DNA of 64,000 nucleotides, taken from positions 868,001 through 932,000 of the forward strand of contig NZ_NESF01000001.1 of the NCBI RefSeq assembly GCF_003063665.1. The letters run 5' to 3'. Positions within the stretch are counted from its first letter, which is position 1; every line of letters starts with the position of its first letter. Shown here piece by piece: positions 25,303 to 33,408 of the stretch. The position numbers were made by a program, and so were the translations under genes. The notes below the pieces were generated by a model. The model saw only the letters and a list, made by a program, of their open reading frames with translations. It made no database searches and was not told where the DNA came from. Origin of the DNA: Limnohabitans sp. Hippo3. Its GTDB lineage: Bacteria; Pseudomonadota; Gammaproteobacteria; Burkholderiales; Burkholderiaceae_C.

Positions 25303-25950
25303 ATGAACTTACATGACACCCTTTTGTTGGCCTGGCCCGTTTTTGTCCAAGGCCTGTTTCTCAGCCTGGGCCTGATCGTGGCGATCGGGGCGCAAAACGC
25401 ATTTGTATTGCGCCAGGGTTTGCGCCGCGAACATGTGGTCAGCGTGGTGGCCTTTTGCGCGGCGGCCGATGCGCTGTTGATCACGGCCGGCGTGTTGGGC
25501 ATGGCGCAGGCGCTGGGCGAGCGACCTGCACTGGCGCAGGCTTTGGCCTTGGCCGGGGCGGTTTTTTTAACCGTCTATGGCTGGCGGGCCCTGCAGCGGG
25601 CGCGCCAGGCCAGCACGCTGGATGTGACAAGCCTGGGCCAAGGCATGAGCCGTGGGGCGGCGCTGGTGCAAGCGGCGGCTTTCACCTTGCTCAACCCGCA
25701 TGTGTACCTGGACACGGTGCTGCTGGTGGGCAGCATCGGCGCGCAGCAGCCCGCGCCCTTGCAGGGCTGGTTTGCGGCCGGGGCCAGCACGGCCAGTGTG
25801 CTGTGGTTCAGCGCTTTGGGCTTTGGGGCGCGTTGGCTGGCCCCCTGGTTTGCGCGGCCACGTGCCTGGCAAATTCTGGACGCTTTGATCGGGGCGACCA
25901 TGTGGGTGCTCTCGGGCCTGCTGGTGCGCCATGTCTGGCGCACGCTGTGA
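25303..25950 (+). CDS. LysE/ArgO-family amino acid exporter
   Basis: 215-residue membrane protein with about six hydrophobic segments. The family signature is 'GLIVAIGAQNAFVLRQGLRR' near residues 22-41, followed by 'AAAFTLLNPHVYLDTVLLVG'. Exports lysine/arginine-type amino acids when internal levels rise. Start at 25303 (MNLHD); upstream in-frame sequence belongs to the divergent gap. A bidirectional terminator follows. Confidence 0.92.
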   Translation: MNLHDTLLLAWPVFVQGLFLSLGLIVAIGAQNAFVLRQGLRREHVVSVVAFCAAADALLITAGVLGMAQALGERPALAQALALAGAVFLTVYGWRALQRARQASTLDVTSLGQGMSRGAALVQAAAFTLLNPHVYLDTVLLVGSIGAQQPAPLQGWFAAGASTASVLWFSALGFGARWLAPWFARPRAWQILDALIGATMWVLSGLLVRHVWRTL

Positions 25951-25976
25951 AACAACAGGGCTGGTCACCGGCACAA

Positions 25977-25999
25977 AAAAACCGCCTCGCAGCGGTTTT
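25977..25999. terminator. Bidirectional terminator between lysE and the pucC-end microprotein gene
   Basis: AAAACCGC (25978-25985), loop CTCGCA, GCGGTTTT (25992-25999). On the minus strand the stem is followed by a run of seven T, a strong intrinsic terminator for the puc operon. On the plus strand TTTT then G follows, weaker, for lysE. Confidence 0.8.
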
Positions 26000-26021
26000 G
26001 GGGGATGGGCGCAGTCAGGCC

Positions 26022-26117
26022 TCACTTGCGTGGGCCTTTGGGACGGTTGAACCAGTTGGCCAGCATGAACAGGCCAAAAACCACGAACATGATGATGAGG
26101 ATGTGTTTGATTTCCAT
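26022..26117 (-). CDS. 31-residue single-pass membrane microprotein downstream of pucC
   Basis: Not recognised. ATG at 26117 with an AAGGAAAA ribosome site, 31 codons, stop at 26022-26024. The peptide starts 'MEIKHILIIMFVVFGLFMLA', one hydrophobic helix, and ends in a short basic tail (NWFNRPKGPRK). It is 47 bases after pucC on the same strand and directly before the terminator, so it is probably the last gene of the puc operon. A role in antenna assembly or stability would fit the context, but nothing in the sequence proves it. Confidence 0.65.
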   Translation of the reverse strand: MEIKHILIIMFVVFGLFMLANWFNRPKGPRK

Positions 26118-26164
26118 GGCTTTTCCTTGAGTTGAGGGTGAAGGGTCCAAACGGTTGGGAGACA

Positions 26165-27562
26165 TTATGCAGAGTTGAGCGGTGACCGTACAGACGCACC
26201 CGTTGGCCGTATCAAAGGCGCCATGGCCCAAAGGGTCAAGGCCAGCAGGAGGATTTCGAGGCCATAAACCACCGAGTAAGCCATGACCGAGCTGCTGCCG
26301 AGTGCCACGCCGTCGCGCACCATGCCGCCCAGCGCCATACCCAGACCCGCGGCCGTAGCCTGCACCGCGCCCCAAGCCCCCATGGCCAGGCCGGTTTGCT
26401 CGGGCGGCGCCATTTGCATGGTGGCAGTCAGGGTGCCATGGGCAAACAAACCGCCGCCCAGGCCGATCAGAAAAATACCCAGAGCGAACAAAGGCGCAGA
26501 AGCCAGCGGGCCGGAAGCGATCACGGCCACAAAGGCGGGCACGCCCACCCAGGCGCCCCAGCTGGCCATGCGGTAGGCGTCAGCACCGCGGCTGAGCACA
26601 CGCGAAGCCCAGGCAAAACCGATCAGACCACCCAAGGCCAGATTGGCCGTGAGCAAGGTGGTGGTGGAAACGCTCAGGCTGAGGATCTCGCCGCCATACG
26701 GCTCCAGCAACACGTCTTCCATGGTGAAGGCCATGGTGCCCAGGCCCACCGCCAGCAAACGCCGCAGGGTGTTCGGGCCTTGACAAAAGAGTTGCCAGGC
26801 TTGTGCGAAAGTGTGTTCGATGGGCGTACCCGGTTTGCGCAGACGGCTGCGCGGCTCTTGTTTCCACAGGGCGATCACGTTGAGCACCAAGGTCATCACC
26901 GCCACAGCCTGAACCACGCGAATCAGCTGACCAGGGCTGTAGTCACGCAACAAATGGCCCAACATCAAAGCGCTGCCGATCATGCCAACCAATTGCATCA
27001 CATACATGAGGCCGACCACCTGCGGCTGACGCTCGGGTGGTGCCAGGTCGGTGGCCAGCGCGAGACCCGCGGTTTGCACGGTGTGCATGCCGATGCCCAC
27101 CAGCATGAAGGCGCCTGCGGCCCCCACCATGCCAACCCAGGCCGGAGCCTGACTAGACTGTCCGGCACCGGCGAGCACCAGCAGCGCAAAAGGCATGATG
27201 GAAAAGCCGCCGAACTGCAGCAAGCTGCCCATCCAGATGTAGGGCACGCGCCGCCAGCCCAACTGCGAGCGGTGGTTGTCCGAGCGAAAACCAATGAGCG
27301 CCCGAAACGGCGCAACCAGCAAAGGCAGGGCCACCATCAGCGACACCAGCGCGGCGGGCACTTGCAACTCGACAATCATCACGCGGTTGAGGGTGCCCAC
27401 CAGCATGACCATGGCCATGCCGACAGAAATTTGAAACAAGGACAGACGCAGCAAACGCGACAGCGGCAAATCATCGCTGGCGGCATCCGCAAAAGGCAAA
27501 AAACGCGGGCCCATGCTGGCCAGCACATGCGCCACAGAAGATCGTGATTTTGTTTTGGTCAT
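26165..27562 (-). CDS. pucC: PucC, LH2 assembly protein (BCD/PucC family)
   Basis: 465-residue, about 12-helix membrane protein needed for normal LH2 levels in Rhodobacter; the family is thought to channel bacteriochlorophyll to antenna peptides. Shares 'FLPFADAASDDLPLSRLLRL' and 'VGTLNRVMIVELQVPA' with lhaA at 8536. Lies downstream of pucB-pucA. Only a weak ribosome site precedes the ATG, and a tight hairpin ends 11 bases before it (27573-27592), so its translation is probably low relative to pucBA. Confidence 0.93.
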   Translation of the reverse strand: MTKTKSRSSVAHVLASMGPRFLPFADAASDDLPLSRLLRLSLFQISVGMAMVMLVGTLNRVMIVELQVPAALVSLMVALPLLVAPFRALIGFRSDNHRSQLGWRRVPYIWMGSLLQFGGFSIMPFALLVLAGAGQSSQAPAWVGMVGAAGAFMLVGIGMHTVQTAGLALATDLAPPERQPQVVGLMYVMQLVGMIGSALMLGHLLRDYSPGQLIRVVQAVAVMTLVLNVIALWKQEPRSRLRKPGTPIEHTFAQAWQLFCQGPNTLRRLLAVGLGTMAFTMEDVLLEPYGGEILSLSVSTTTLLTANLALGGLIGFAWASRVLSRGADAYRMASWGAWVGVPAFVAVIASGPLASAPLFALGIFLIGLGGGLFAHGTLTATMQMAPPEQTGLAMGAWGAVQATAAGLGMALGGMVRDGVALGSSSVMAYSVVYGLEILLLALTLWAMAPLIRPTGASVRSPLNSA

Positions 27563-27572
27563 AAATGAATGA

Positions 27573-27592
27573 CCAGACGCTTGCGCGTCTGG
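27573..27592 (-). other. Stem-loop between pucA and pucC with GNRA tetraloop
   Basis: Read on the minus strand: CCAGACGC-GCAA-GCGTCTGG, a perfect 8-bp stem closed by a GCAA tetraloop, with no T run after it. Likely protects or stops part of the pucBA message so that antenna peptides are made in excess over PucC, as known for puc and puf messages in Rhodobacter. Confidence 0.65.
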
Positions 27593-27611
27593 CCGTTCGG
27601 GCTTGTGTCCC

Positions 27612-27809
27612 TTACTTCTTCACTGCAGCATCCGCAGCAGCAGGCGCTGCCATGGCGACTTTGGTGCCGCCGTTGAGGTAATTTTTCACCCAGGTGGTGT
27701 TCATGGTCAGGGCCAGGTGCACGCTGAAGGACGAAATCGCCACAGCCGCAATGAACACTGGAATACCGACTGAAGGTTTCACCACGCACCACATTTTGGA
27801 ATAGATCAT
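27612..27809 (-). CDS. pucA: Light-harvesting 2 (LH2) alpha polypeptide
   Basis: 65 residues. Aligns without gaps from Met1 to Gly48 with known LH2 alpha chains: 'MWCVVKPSVGIP', His31 as bacteriochlorophyll ligand (FSVHLALTMNTTW) and an Ala-rich tail. Position 44 is Tyr as usual, but position 45 is Leu instead of an aromatic, a change in the residues that hydrogen-bond the B850 pigments. Follows pucB by 12 bases. Confidence 0.93.
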   Translation of the reverse strand: MIYSKMWCVVKPSVGIPVFIAAVAISSFSVHLALTMNTTWVKNYLNGGTKVAMAAPAAADAAVKK

Positions 27810-27821
27810 GATGTTGCTCCT

Positions 27822-27974
27822 TTATTTGAGCCAGGGTGAATAGATGTAAGCCAGCAGGTGGGCAAACGCGGCGATCATGCCGAAGATTTGCGTGCCCTGA
27901 ATGAGATTGCGGTGAATCTCTTCTGACTCGCCCTCGGTCAGTCCGGTTGGCCAGACTTTGTCTGAATTAGACAT
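27822..27974 (-). CDS. pucB: Light-harvesting 2 (LH2) beta polypeptide
   Basis: 50 residues beginning 'MSNSDKVWPTGLTEGESEEI'. His21 and His39 (AAFAHLLAYIYSPW) are the two conserved histidines; His39 with Ala35 is the B850 ligand motif. In 'LIQGTQIFG' a Gln replaces the Arg (GTR) common in LH2 beta near the B800 pigment. The ATG at 27974 has a good site (CAAGGAGAAAACC); an upstream in-frame ATG at 28010 is less likely. Confidence 0.94.
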   Translation of the reverse strand: MSNSDKVWPTGLTEGESEEIHRNLIQGTQIFGMIAAFAHLLAYIYSPWLK

Positions 27975-28050
27975 GGTTTTCTCCTTGAGGAAGACGTGCA
28001 CGGCCCGCACGAGGGCTATTCATGACCACCACGGCCAGGAATGGGGTTGC

Positions 28051-28067
28051 CTTGAAAACAGTTCAAG
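28051..28067. promoter_or_regulatory. Inverted repeat upstream of pucB
   Basis: CTTGAA-AACAG-TTCAAG, perfect 6-bp arms, in the 103-base gap between crtC and pucB that must contain any separate puc promoter. Could be a regulator site or a weak hairpin after crtC. No TGT-N12-ACA site was found in this gap. Confidence 0.35.
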
Positions 28068-28077
28068 GGTGTTCATC

Positions 28078-28941
28078 TCAAGCCCGCCGTGGCATGCGCC
28101 AGGGCAGCATGGCTTGAACCACCGGTGACACCAAACGCGGCACCGACAGGGTTTCGTGAAAGGCAAGCAAAGGCTCACCGGCGTAATCAAATTGCAGCAA
28201 GGCACGCTGGTAAAACGGCGTGTCTTCGAGTTGTTCGTGCACCCGCACGGCTTGGGTGCTGCGCATACGGCGATCAATGCGCCAAGCTGTCTTAGGCAGG
28301 CGCTGCACCGGCGGCGTGGCCAGCGCCTCGACCGTGCCTTTGGGCGTGAAGCGCAGCGACAGCACACGGTCATCGGCGGCGGGCGCTTGCATGTCGTAAA
28401 ACACCACGGTGCTGCCGTCGCGCGTGCGGGCACGCGACCAGTCCCAGGTGTGAAAGCCCCGGTCCACCGGCTCGTCGCCCTCGTTGGAATCCAGATAGGC
28501 GTGGCCTTGCCATTTCAGGTCGGGGGCGCTCAGATCGACCTCGATGCGCGAGGCGGGCGCCAGTGGCCCCCAACGGTGGCGGCCTGCGGCGTCCAGGGGC
28601 GTGGAATAGCCAAACAGCTGCTGCGGCCAAAGTTTGATGCGGCCGCGCACACGGCGCGGCACCGGCACACACACTTCGTCGATGTCGATGCTCAGGCAGT
28701 CGCCGTCCCAGCTCAGCTGGCTCGGGCCGATGGTGAACTGGCGTTCGCTGCGCTGGCAGTGGCGCTGGCCGCGCTCGGTCATGGCCCAGCGGCTCTGGCC
28801 TTTGCTGTAAATGGCCACGTTCAGAGCGCAATGGTTGTCTGGATGGGCGCTGCCGCTGCGGCGCGCCCAAGCGTAGTAAGGCGAGAACACACTGCCCACA
28901 AAAGCAATGAGGGTGATGCCGTGTTGGCCGTCGTCACTCAT
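28078..28941 (-). CDS. crtC: Hydroxyneurosporene synthase (carotenoid 1,2-hydratase)
   Basis: Adds water to the end group of neurosporene/lycopene. Recognised from 'ITLIAFVGSVFSPYYAWARR', 'NHCALNVAIYSKG' and 'FHTWDWSRARTRDGSTVVFY'. The ATG given here (28941) overlaps the crtD stop as ATGA, the coupling pattern of this cluster, and gives 287 residues. However the same frame upstream, back to about 28992, still reads 'FDQPVPDGGYLWWYVDA', which resembles the conserved CrtC N-terminus. The next in-frame ATG is at 29139, deep in crtD; no GTG or TTG lies between. The true start is therefore uncertain. Confidence 0.9.
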   Translation of the reverse strand: MSDDGQHGITLIAFVGSVFSPYYAWARRSGSAHPDNHCALNVAIYSKGQSRWAMTERGQRHCQRSERQFTIGPSQLSWDGDCLSIDIDEVCVPVPRRVRGRIKLWPQQLFGYSTPLDAAGRHRWGPLAPASRIEVDLSAPDLKWQGHAYLDSNEGDEPVDRGFHTWDWSRARTRDGSTVVFYDMQAPAADDRVLSLRFTPKGTVEALATPPVQRLPKTAWRIDRRMRSTQAVRVHEQLEDTPFYQRALLQFDYAGEPLLAFHETLSVPRLVSPVVQAMLPWRMPRRA

Positions 28942-30470
28942 GGCGTCGACATACCACCACAGGTAGCCCCCGTCTGGAACCGGTTGGTCGAAGCGAGGCC
29001 CGCCATCAGCGCCTCGGCCGCCCGCTGCCCGGACAGCGCCGCCATCGGCACGCCCGGCCCCGGGTGCACGCTGCCCCCCGCCAGATACAGGCCCTGCAGG
29101 GGTGTGGTGGAGCCAGGTCTTTGGAAGATGCTCGTCCATCCGTGCGTCGCCTGCCCGTACAGCGCTCCGCCGCTGGCCGGAAAGCGCCGATGGAAATCCT
29201 GTGGGGTCGTGCGCAGGCTGTTGGCCCTTGTAGGCGTCAGTGACAGCCCCAGTTGGCGCAGATGCTGAAAGGTGTGCGTTTGGCATTGTTCTAAAGCCTC
29301 CTCGGTGACCGCATTGCCATCACCGTTGGCGGGGGCGTTGACCAAACAAAAAAGGCGCTCGGCCTCGCCTGGCGCAAGCTGCGCAGGCCGGTCTTGCGCG
29401 CAGACATACACCGTCGGTTGCTGTGGCAGCTGCTGGTGCTCGAAGATGTCTTCGAACTCGCTGGCGTAGGTGCTTTGAAAAAACACGTTGTGCCGGTCCA
29501 GCGCCACGCCCTCGGTGGGGGTGTGCATGGACCAAGTCAGCGCCGACAGCGAGCGCGGCGGTGCGGCCTGCGGCACAGCCCGGCGCACACCGTCGCCCAA
29601 CAGGCCTTGGCGCAAGGCGGCGGCATCGCCATTGAAGATCACGCGGTCGGCGGGCAAGAACTCGCCCGACTGCAGGTGCACACCGCACACCCGTCCTTGG
29701 CGCTGTTCGATGCGCTGGCAAGTGCTGTGGTAGCGGAACACCGCGCCACGGCGGCGGGCCACACGGGCCAGCGCCTGGGCCATACCGACCATGCCGCCTT
29801 CAACCGACCAGACCCCGTCCATCTCGACCTGCGCAATCAGCATGAGCGTGGCGGGCGACTGCCAAGGCGAAGAGCCGCAATAGGTGGCGTAGCGTGCAAA
29901 CAATTGGCGCAAACGCGGATCGGAAAACTGCTGGCCCAGTTGCTGCCACAGGCTGCGCATGGGGCCCAGTTGGGCCAACACGCCCAAGCCTTTGAACCCC
30001 AAGTCGCCCATGAAGCCGCCCATGCTGGGGCGCTGGGCGCGGATCATCGGGCCTTCGAGCGTGGCGTAAAGTTGGCGCGTGGTTTTACAAAAATCCCTGA
30101 ATCGCCGCGCCTCATCGCCACTGGACCAAGCGGCAAGGGCCGCCTCGCTCTCGCGCGCATCGGCCGACAAATCGAGTTGGCTGCCATCGGGCCAGAAGTG
30201 GCGGGCGAGCACCTGCAGCGGCGTGATGCGCATCTCGGCTTCCACGCTGGTGCCCACGCTGCGCAGCAAGTCGTCGAACACCCAGCGCATGGTGAACACG
30301 GTGGGGCCGCTGTCGATGTGGGCACCGTTCACTTCGCGGCTGTGCACCTTGCCGCCGGGCTCGCCCGAGGCTTCGACCACGGTGACATCCAGCCCCTGGT
30401 GGGCGAGCGTAATGGCGCTGCACAAGCCGCCCATGCCTGCGCCGACGATGACGACACGTGGCTCAGACAT
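28938..30470 (-). CDS. crtD: 1-hydroxycarotenoid 3,4-desaturase (methoxyneurosporene dehydrogenase)
   Basis: 510-residue FAD-dependent desaturase of the CrtI family. FAD motif 'VVIVGAGMGGLCSAITLA' at residues 5-22, 'SGEPGGKVHS', and C-terminal signature 'LYLAGGSVHPGPGVPMAALS'. The last 16 or so residues (from about 'TNRFQTG') look like an extension read through the start of crtC. It overlaps crtA by eight bases. Confidence 0.93.
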   Translation of the reverse strand: MSEPRVVIVGAGMGGLCSAITLAHQGLDVTVVEASGEPGGKVHSREVNGAHIDSGPTVFTMRWVFDDLLRSVGTSVEAEMRITPLQVLARHFWPDGSQLDLSADARESEAALAAWSSGDEARRFRDFCKTTRQLYATLEGPMIRAQRPSMGGFMGDLGFKGLGVLAQLGPMRSLWQQLGQQFSDPRLRQLFARYATYCGSSPWQSPATLMLIAQVEMDGVWSVEGGMVGMAQALARVARRRGAVFRYHSTCQRIEQRQGRVCGVHLQSGEFLPADRVIFNGDAAALRQGLLGDGVRRAVPQAAPPRSLSALTWSMHTPTEGVALDRHNVFFQSTYASEFEDIFEHQQLPQQPTVYVCAQDRPAQLAPGEAERLFCLVNAPANGDGNAVTEEALEQCQTHTFQHLRQLGLSLTPTRANSLRTTPQDFHRRFPASGGALYGQATHGWTSIFQRPGSTTPLQGLYLAGGSVHPGPGVPMAALSGQRAAEALMAGLASTNRFQTGATCGGMSTP

Positions 30471-31290
30471 GGCTGAGCTCCAGACGGGGCGTATCCACAA
30501 CGGGTGCAGTGTCCAGCGCCGCGGCAGCGCCAAGAGGCGAAGCGTTGTCAAACTGAAAAGGCTGACCTTTCCAGACCCCGGCCATCTGCAGCACCTGCAT
30601 GCGCACGAACAGCGACTCGGAAAAAAACTGGTGTTTGTAGGCCGCTGCACTGGCGACCTGGTGCGCACCCTGGTGGGCGTAGTTCAGCATCGATGCCGTG
30701 TCTTGCCACAAACTGAAGGTGCATTGGCGCACCAAGGGCGCCTCGCCCAGGCCCATGGCCAACAGGCAACCGGGGGATTGGTCGAGGTCAGCCTGCGCTG
30801 CCGGGGCGTAACGCCAGAAGGCCATGGCCTTGGTGGGCACGATGCTGGCGCGTGTGAGCACAGCGAAGGGGCCTGGCGCTTGCGCACCATCTTGACCTGG
30901 CTCTCCCAGTGATTGGGCGCTGCTGGCCTGCCAGGCTTGCTTGTCCCAGTGGCCGCGCGCCGATTGCACCGCCATCACGCCGCTCCAGCATTCACGCGCA
31001 CGGCTGCGGTAAGCCTGCACCGCCGGGCTGTCCAGAAACTGCAGGGCCAGATCGAGATGGGTGAACGTGCAGATCAGGCCCTGGTGCGTGGCACTGGGGC
31101 GCAGGCTAAAACCCCCGCCGTGGCCACTGCCCATGACCTTGACCATGGTCAGGCCCGGCACCTCCTTGTAGGGCGTGGCTCCGGCCACCAGCCGCAGCCA
31201 GCCCCAACCCTGGTGCTGTCGCAAGAAGTCGGCCAGCAACACCACCACCACGCCAGACAGCGGGTCATGAAGGTTGGCGATGGCTTCCAT
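30463..31290 (-). CDS. crtA: Spheroidene monooxygenase
   Basis: 275 residues of the CrtA family. Conserved parts: 'PGLTMVKVMGSGHGGGFSLR', 'AVLTRASIVPTKAMAFWRYA', and 'GLGEAPLVRQCTFSLWQDTA'. With oxygen it converts spheroidene to spheroidenone, so the carotenoid is probably keto under air. Located between pufC and crtD on the same strand. Confidence 0.9.
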   Translation of the reverse strand: MEAIANLHDPLSGVVVVLLADFLRQHQGWGWLRLVAGATPYKEVPGLTMVKVMGSGHGGGFSLRPSATHQGLICTFTHLDLALQFLDSPAVQAYRSRARECWSGVMAVQSARGHWDKQAWQASSAQSLGEPGQDGAQAPGPFAVLTRASIVPTKAMAFWRYAPAAQADLDQSPGCLLAMGLGEAPLVRQCTFSLWQDTASMLNYAHQGAHQVASAAAYKHQFFSESLFVRMQVLQMAGVWKGQPFQFDNASPLGAAAALDTAPVVDTPRLELSHV

Positions 31291-31325
31291 AACGGGCGTC
31301 CGGCAAAGGTGCGAGGGCCAGCGGA

Positions 31326-32387
31326 CTACTTGGCCGCGACTTTGGACGCAGCCAAAGCGGGTTTGAGCAACTCGGGGAAGTCCTTGGCCATGGGCGCACC
31401 GTTCAGAGGCTTGTACGCACCCTGGTGGCAGGTGGCGCAGTTGAGCTTGGCCACGTCACCCAACGGGCCCTTGCGGTGCGCCGGGAAGACTTCGGTCAAA
31501 GGCTCCATGTAGGTCAGGTTCAGGTCCCGCGCCATGCGGATGCCGTGCCAGGCCGTCACGCGTTGCGGTGGGCTGTTCTCCCAGTTCTGGAAGGACTGGG
31601 TGTTGTGGCAGTAGGTGCAGTTCACGCCCAACGAGGTCGACATGTGCGTCATCAAGCCATAGGTCCACTCGGCCTGCTTGATCGACTGGCGGTTGCCCGA
31701 TGGCAAGGCCGTGGGACCATTCACGCGGATGTTCTGCTTGTCCAGCAGGAAGGGGGTGAACGGGTCGTTGGGCAGCGAGGACAAATTGACCACCGGCGAA
31801 GGGGTGTTCTGTCCGGCCTTGTCACCGATGAAGTTCGAGCCTTGCGGCTGAGGATCAGACTTGAACCAGATGGCGTTGGGCACCGGCTCACCCCGGTGGC
31901 AGGTGTAGCAGGTCACGCCGGTCTGCGCGACGTGCGGCTGCCAGTCGGCGTTGATGTGCTGCGTCATCTCGACCATGCGCCGCGCCACCACCTTGGTGTA
32001 TTTGCTGTCGTCCTCAAAATTGGGCAAGGCATGGCAATAGCCGCAGCCTTCTTGCGGGGCCACCCAGCTGGTCATCGAGACCATCAGGCGGTTGAACTCG
32101 CCCACACTCAGATGGCCCAGCACTTTGACGTTCTTGTAGGCCTGCGCGGCCTTGGGGCCGTCCGAGCCCGGTGAAGGAATCGCCACGGGCGGTTGGTTCT
32201 TTTCGGTTTTGACTTCGAGCAGACGGGCGTTGTAGACCTGCGCCATGCCGGTGCCGCGGTAGCCGCTTTGCACCGTCTCTGGAATCGGGCGCTCGCAACC
32301 GGCGAGCACCAGGCCCACCAGTGCAAAGCCCAAACCTTGGGCCAGGCGTCTTGTCCAATGCGTTTTGTGGAGGGTGTGGGTGTTCAT
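31326..32387 (-). CDS. pufC: Reaction centre tetraheme cytochrome c subunit (lipoprotein)
   Basis: 353 residues. Lipoprotein signal ending 'LVGLVLAGC' anchors it to the periplasmic face. Four CxxCH heme sites are present: CGYCH, CYTCH, CTYCH and CATCH. It reduces the photo-oxidised special pair. The start at 32387 overlaps pufM (ATGA); the longer open frame upstream is pufM in another frame. Confidence 0.96.
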   Translation of the reverse strand: MNTHTLHKTHWTRRLAQGLGFALVGLVLAGCERPIPETVQSGYRGTGMAQVYNARLLEVKTEKNQPPVAIPSPGSDGPKAAQAYKNVKVLGHLSVGEFNRLMVSMTSWVAPQEGCGYCHALPNFEDDSKYTKVVARRMVEMTQHINADWQPHVAQTGVTCYTCHRGEPVPNAIWFKSDPQPQGSNFIGDKAGQNTPSPVVNLSSLPNDPFTPFLLDKQNIRVNGPTALPSGNRQSIKQAEWTYGLMTHMSTSLGVNCTYCHNTQSFQNWENSPPQRVTAWHGIRMARDLNLTYMEPLTEVFPAHRKGPLGDVAKLNCATCHQGAYKPLNGAPMAKDFPELLKPALAASKVAAK

Positions 32388-33361
32388 GGCTTGGCTCCTG
32401 TGCTCAGCGCGGGGTCCACCACCGCTGGAAAGATTTCGGGGTACGGTGGCGCCACGCCATGCTTGATGGCCCAGAGGTACCAGTTGTCCACCACGGTGCC
32501 AGTCAGCAAGATGCCGATGCCGCCGGTGATGGGGCACAGCACAGCGAACCACCAGGCCCAGCGGTGAATCGATTCCATGGTGGCGTTGAAGCCCATGGTC
32601 CAGCGCCAGAACAAGGCCGCACGTTCCGAGGCCGTACCCCGGTCAGTGATCTGCTCGATCTCGCGTTCACCACCGAAGCGGGTCACGGCCAGAATGGTCG
32701 CGCCGTGCATGGCAAACAGCAGCGCCGAGCCGTACAGGAACACGATGGACAGCGCGTGGAAGGGGTTGTAAAACAGGTTGCCGTAGCGCAACGAGAAAGC
32801 CGCCGTCCAGTCCAGGTGGGAGAAGATGCCGTAAGGCACCGCCTCACCCCAAGAACCCATCAGGATGGGGCGGAACAAACCCAGCACCAGGAACAACCAG
32901 ATGGCTGCAGCAAAAGCCCAGGCGATGTGTGTGCCCATGCCCAGCTCGACCGCGCGGCGGTAGGTGCGGGCCCACCAGAACATGACCGATGCGGTGAGGA
33001 ACAGGCCCACGATGAGGAACCAGCCACCTTGGTTGAGCGGCGGCATGCTCAGGCCGTAGCTGGGCGGTGGCGGCTCAAGCGAGAGCCAGAACAGCTGGCG
33101 CACAAACTGGATCGGGTCGTAGTTGACCGAGGCCAGCATGTTCATGCCGATCAGGGTGAAGGCGATCATGCCGAACACGAGCGAAGCCAGACCCAGACCA
33201 CCCAGGTAAATCGGGCCGAGTTGGGCATTGCCCAACTTGCCGATCCAGTAGTTAATCAGAGGCTGCCCCGTGCGCGGGCTGTTGCCGTGTCCGAGTTCCA
33301 CCCCGTGGTGGACTGGACCCACGGCTTGCACCGTGGTGAACAGGTTTTGATAGTCGGCCAT
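32384..33361 (-). CDS. pufM: Photosynthetic reaction centre M subunit
   Basis: 325 residues, five membrane helices. Opening '[20 protein letters not shown]'; pigment and iron ligand regions include '[20 protein letters not shown]' and '[18 protein letters not shown]'. Forms the core heterodimer with PufL and binds half of the special pair and QA. The gene order pufL-pufM-pufC is as in other betaproteobacterial phototrophs. Confidence 0.97.
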   Translation of the reverse strand: MADYQNLFTTVQAVGPVHHGVELGHGNSPRTGQPLINYWIGKLGNAQLGPIYLGGLGLASLVFGMIAFTLIGMNMLASVNYDPIQFVRQLFWLSLEPPPPSYGLSMPPLNQGGWFLIVGLFLTASVMFWWARTYRRAVELGMGTHIAWAFAAAIWLFLVLGLFRPILMGSWGEAVPYGIFSHLDWTAAFSLRYGNLFYNPFHALSIVFLYGSALLFAMHGATILAVTRFGGEREIEQITDRGTASERAALFWRWTMGFNATMESIHRWAWWFAVLCPITGGIGILLTGTVVDNWYLWAIKHGVAPPYPEIFPAVVDPALSTGAKP

Positions 33362-33408
33362 TTGCGGTACTCCTCAATTCTTGGGGTTCGGGCTGCGTGC
33401 AGTCCGAA

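Noticed and set aside
22329-25950. A complete tripartite tricarboxylate transporter or hydantoin-use operon
   Set aside because: No TctA/TctB, hydantoinase or carbamoylase genes are present; only the binding protein and a racemase-like gene.
28941-29139. crtC start at the ATG at 29139
   Set aside because: It would add about 45 residues of crtD-antiphase sequence with no CrtC resemblance before the conserved FDQPV segment, and has no good ribosome site. Kept only as an alternative.
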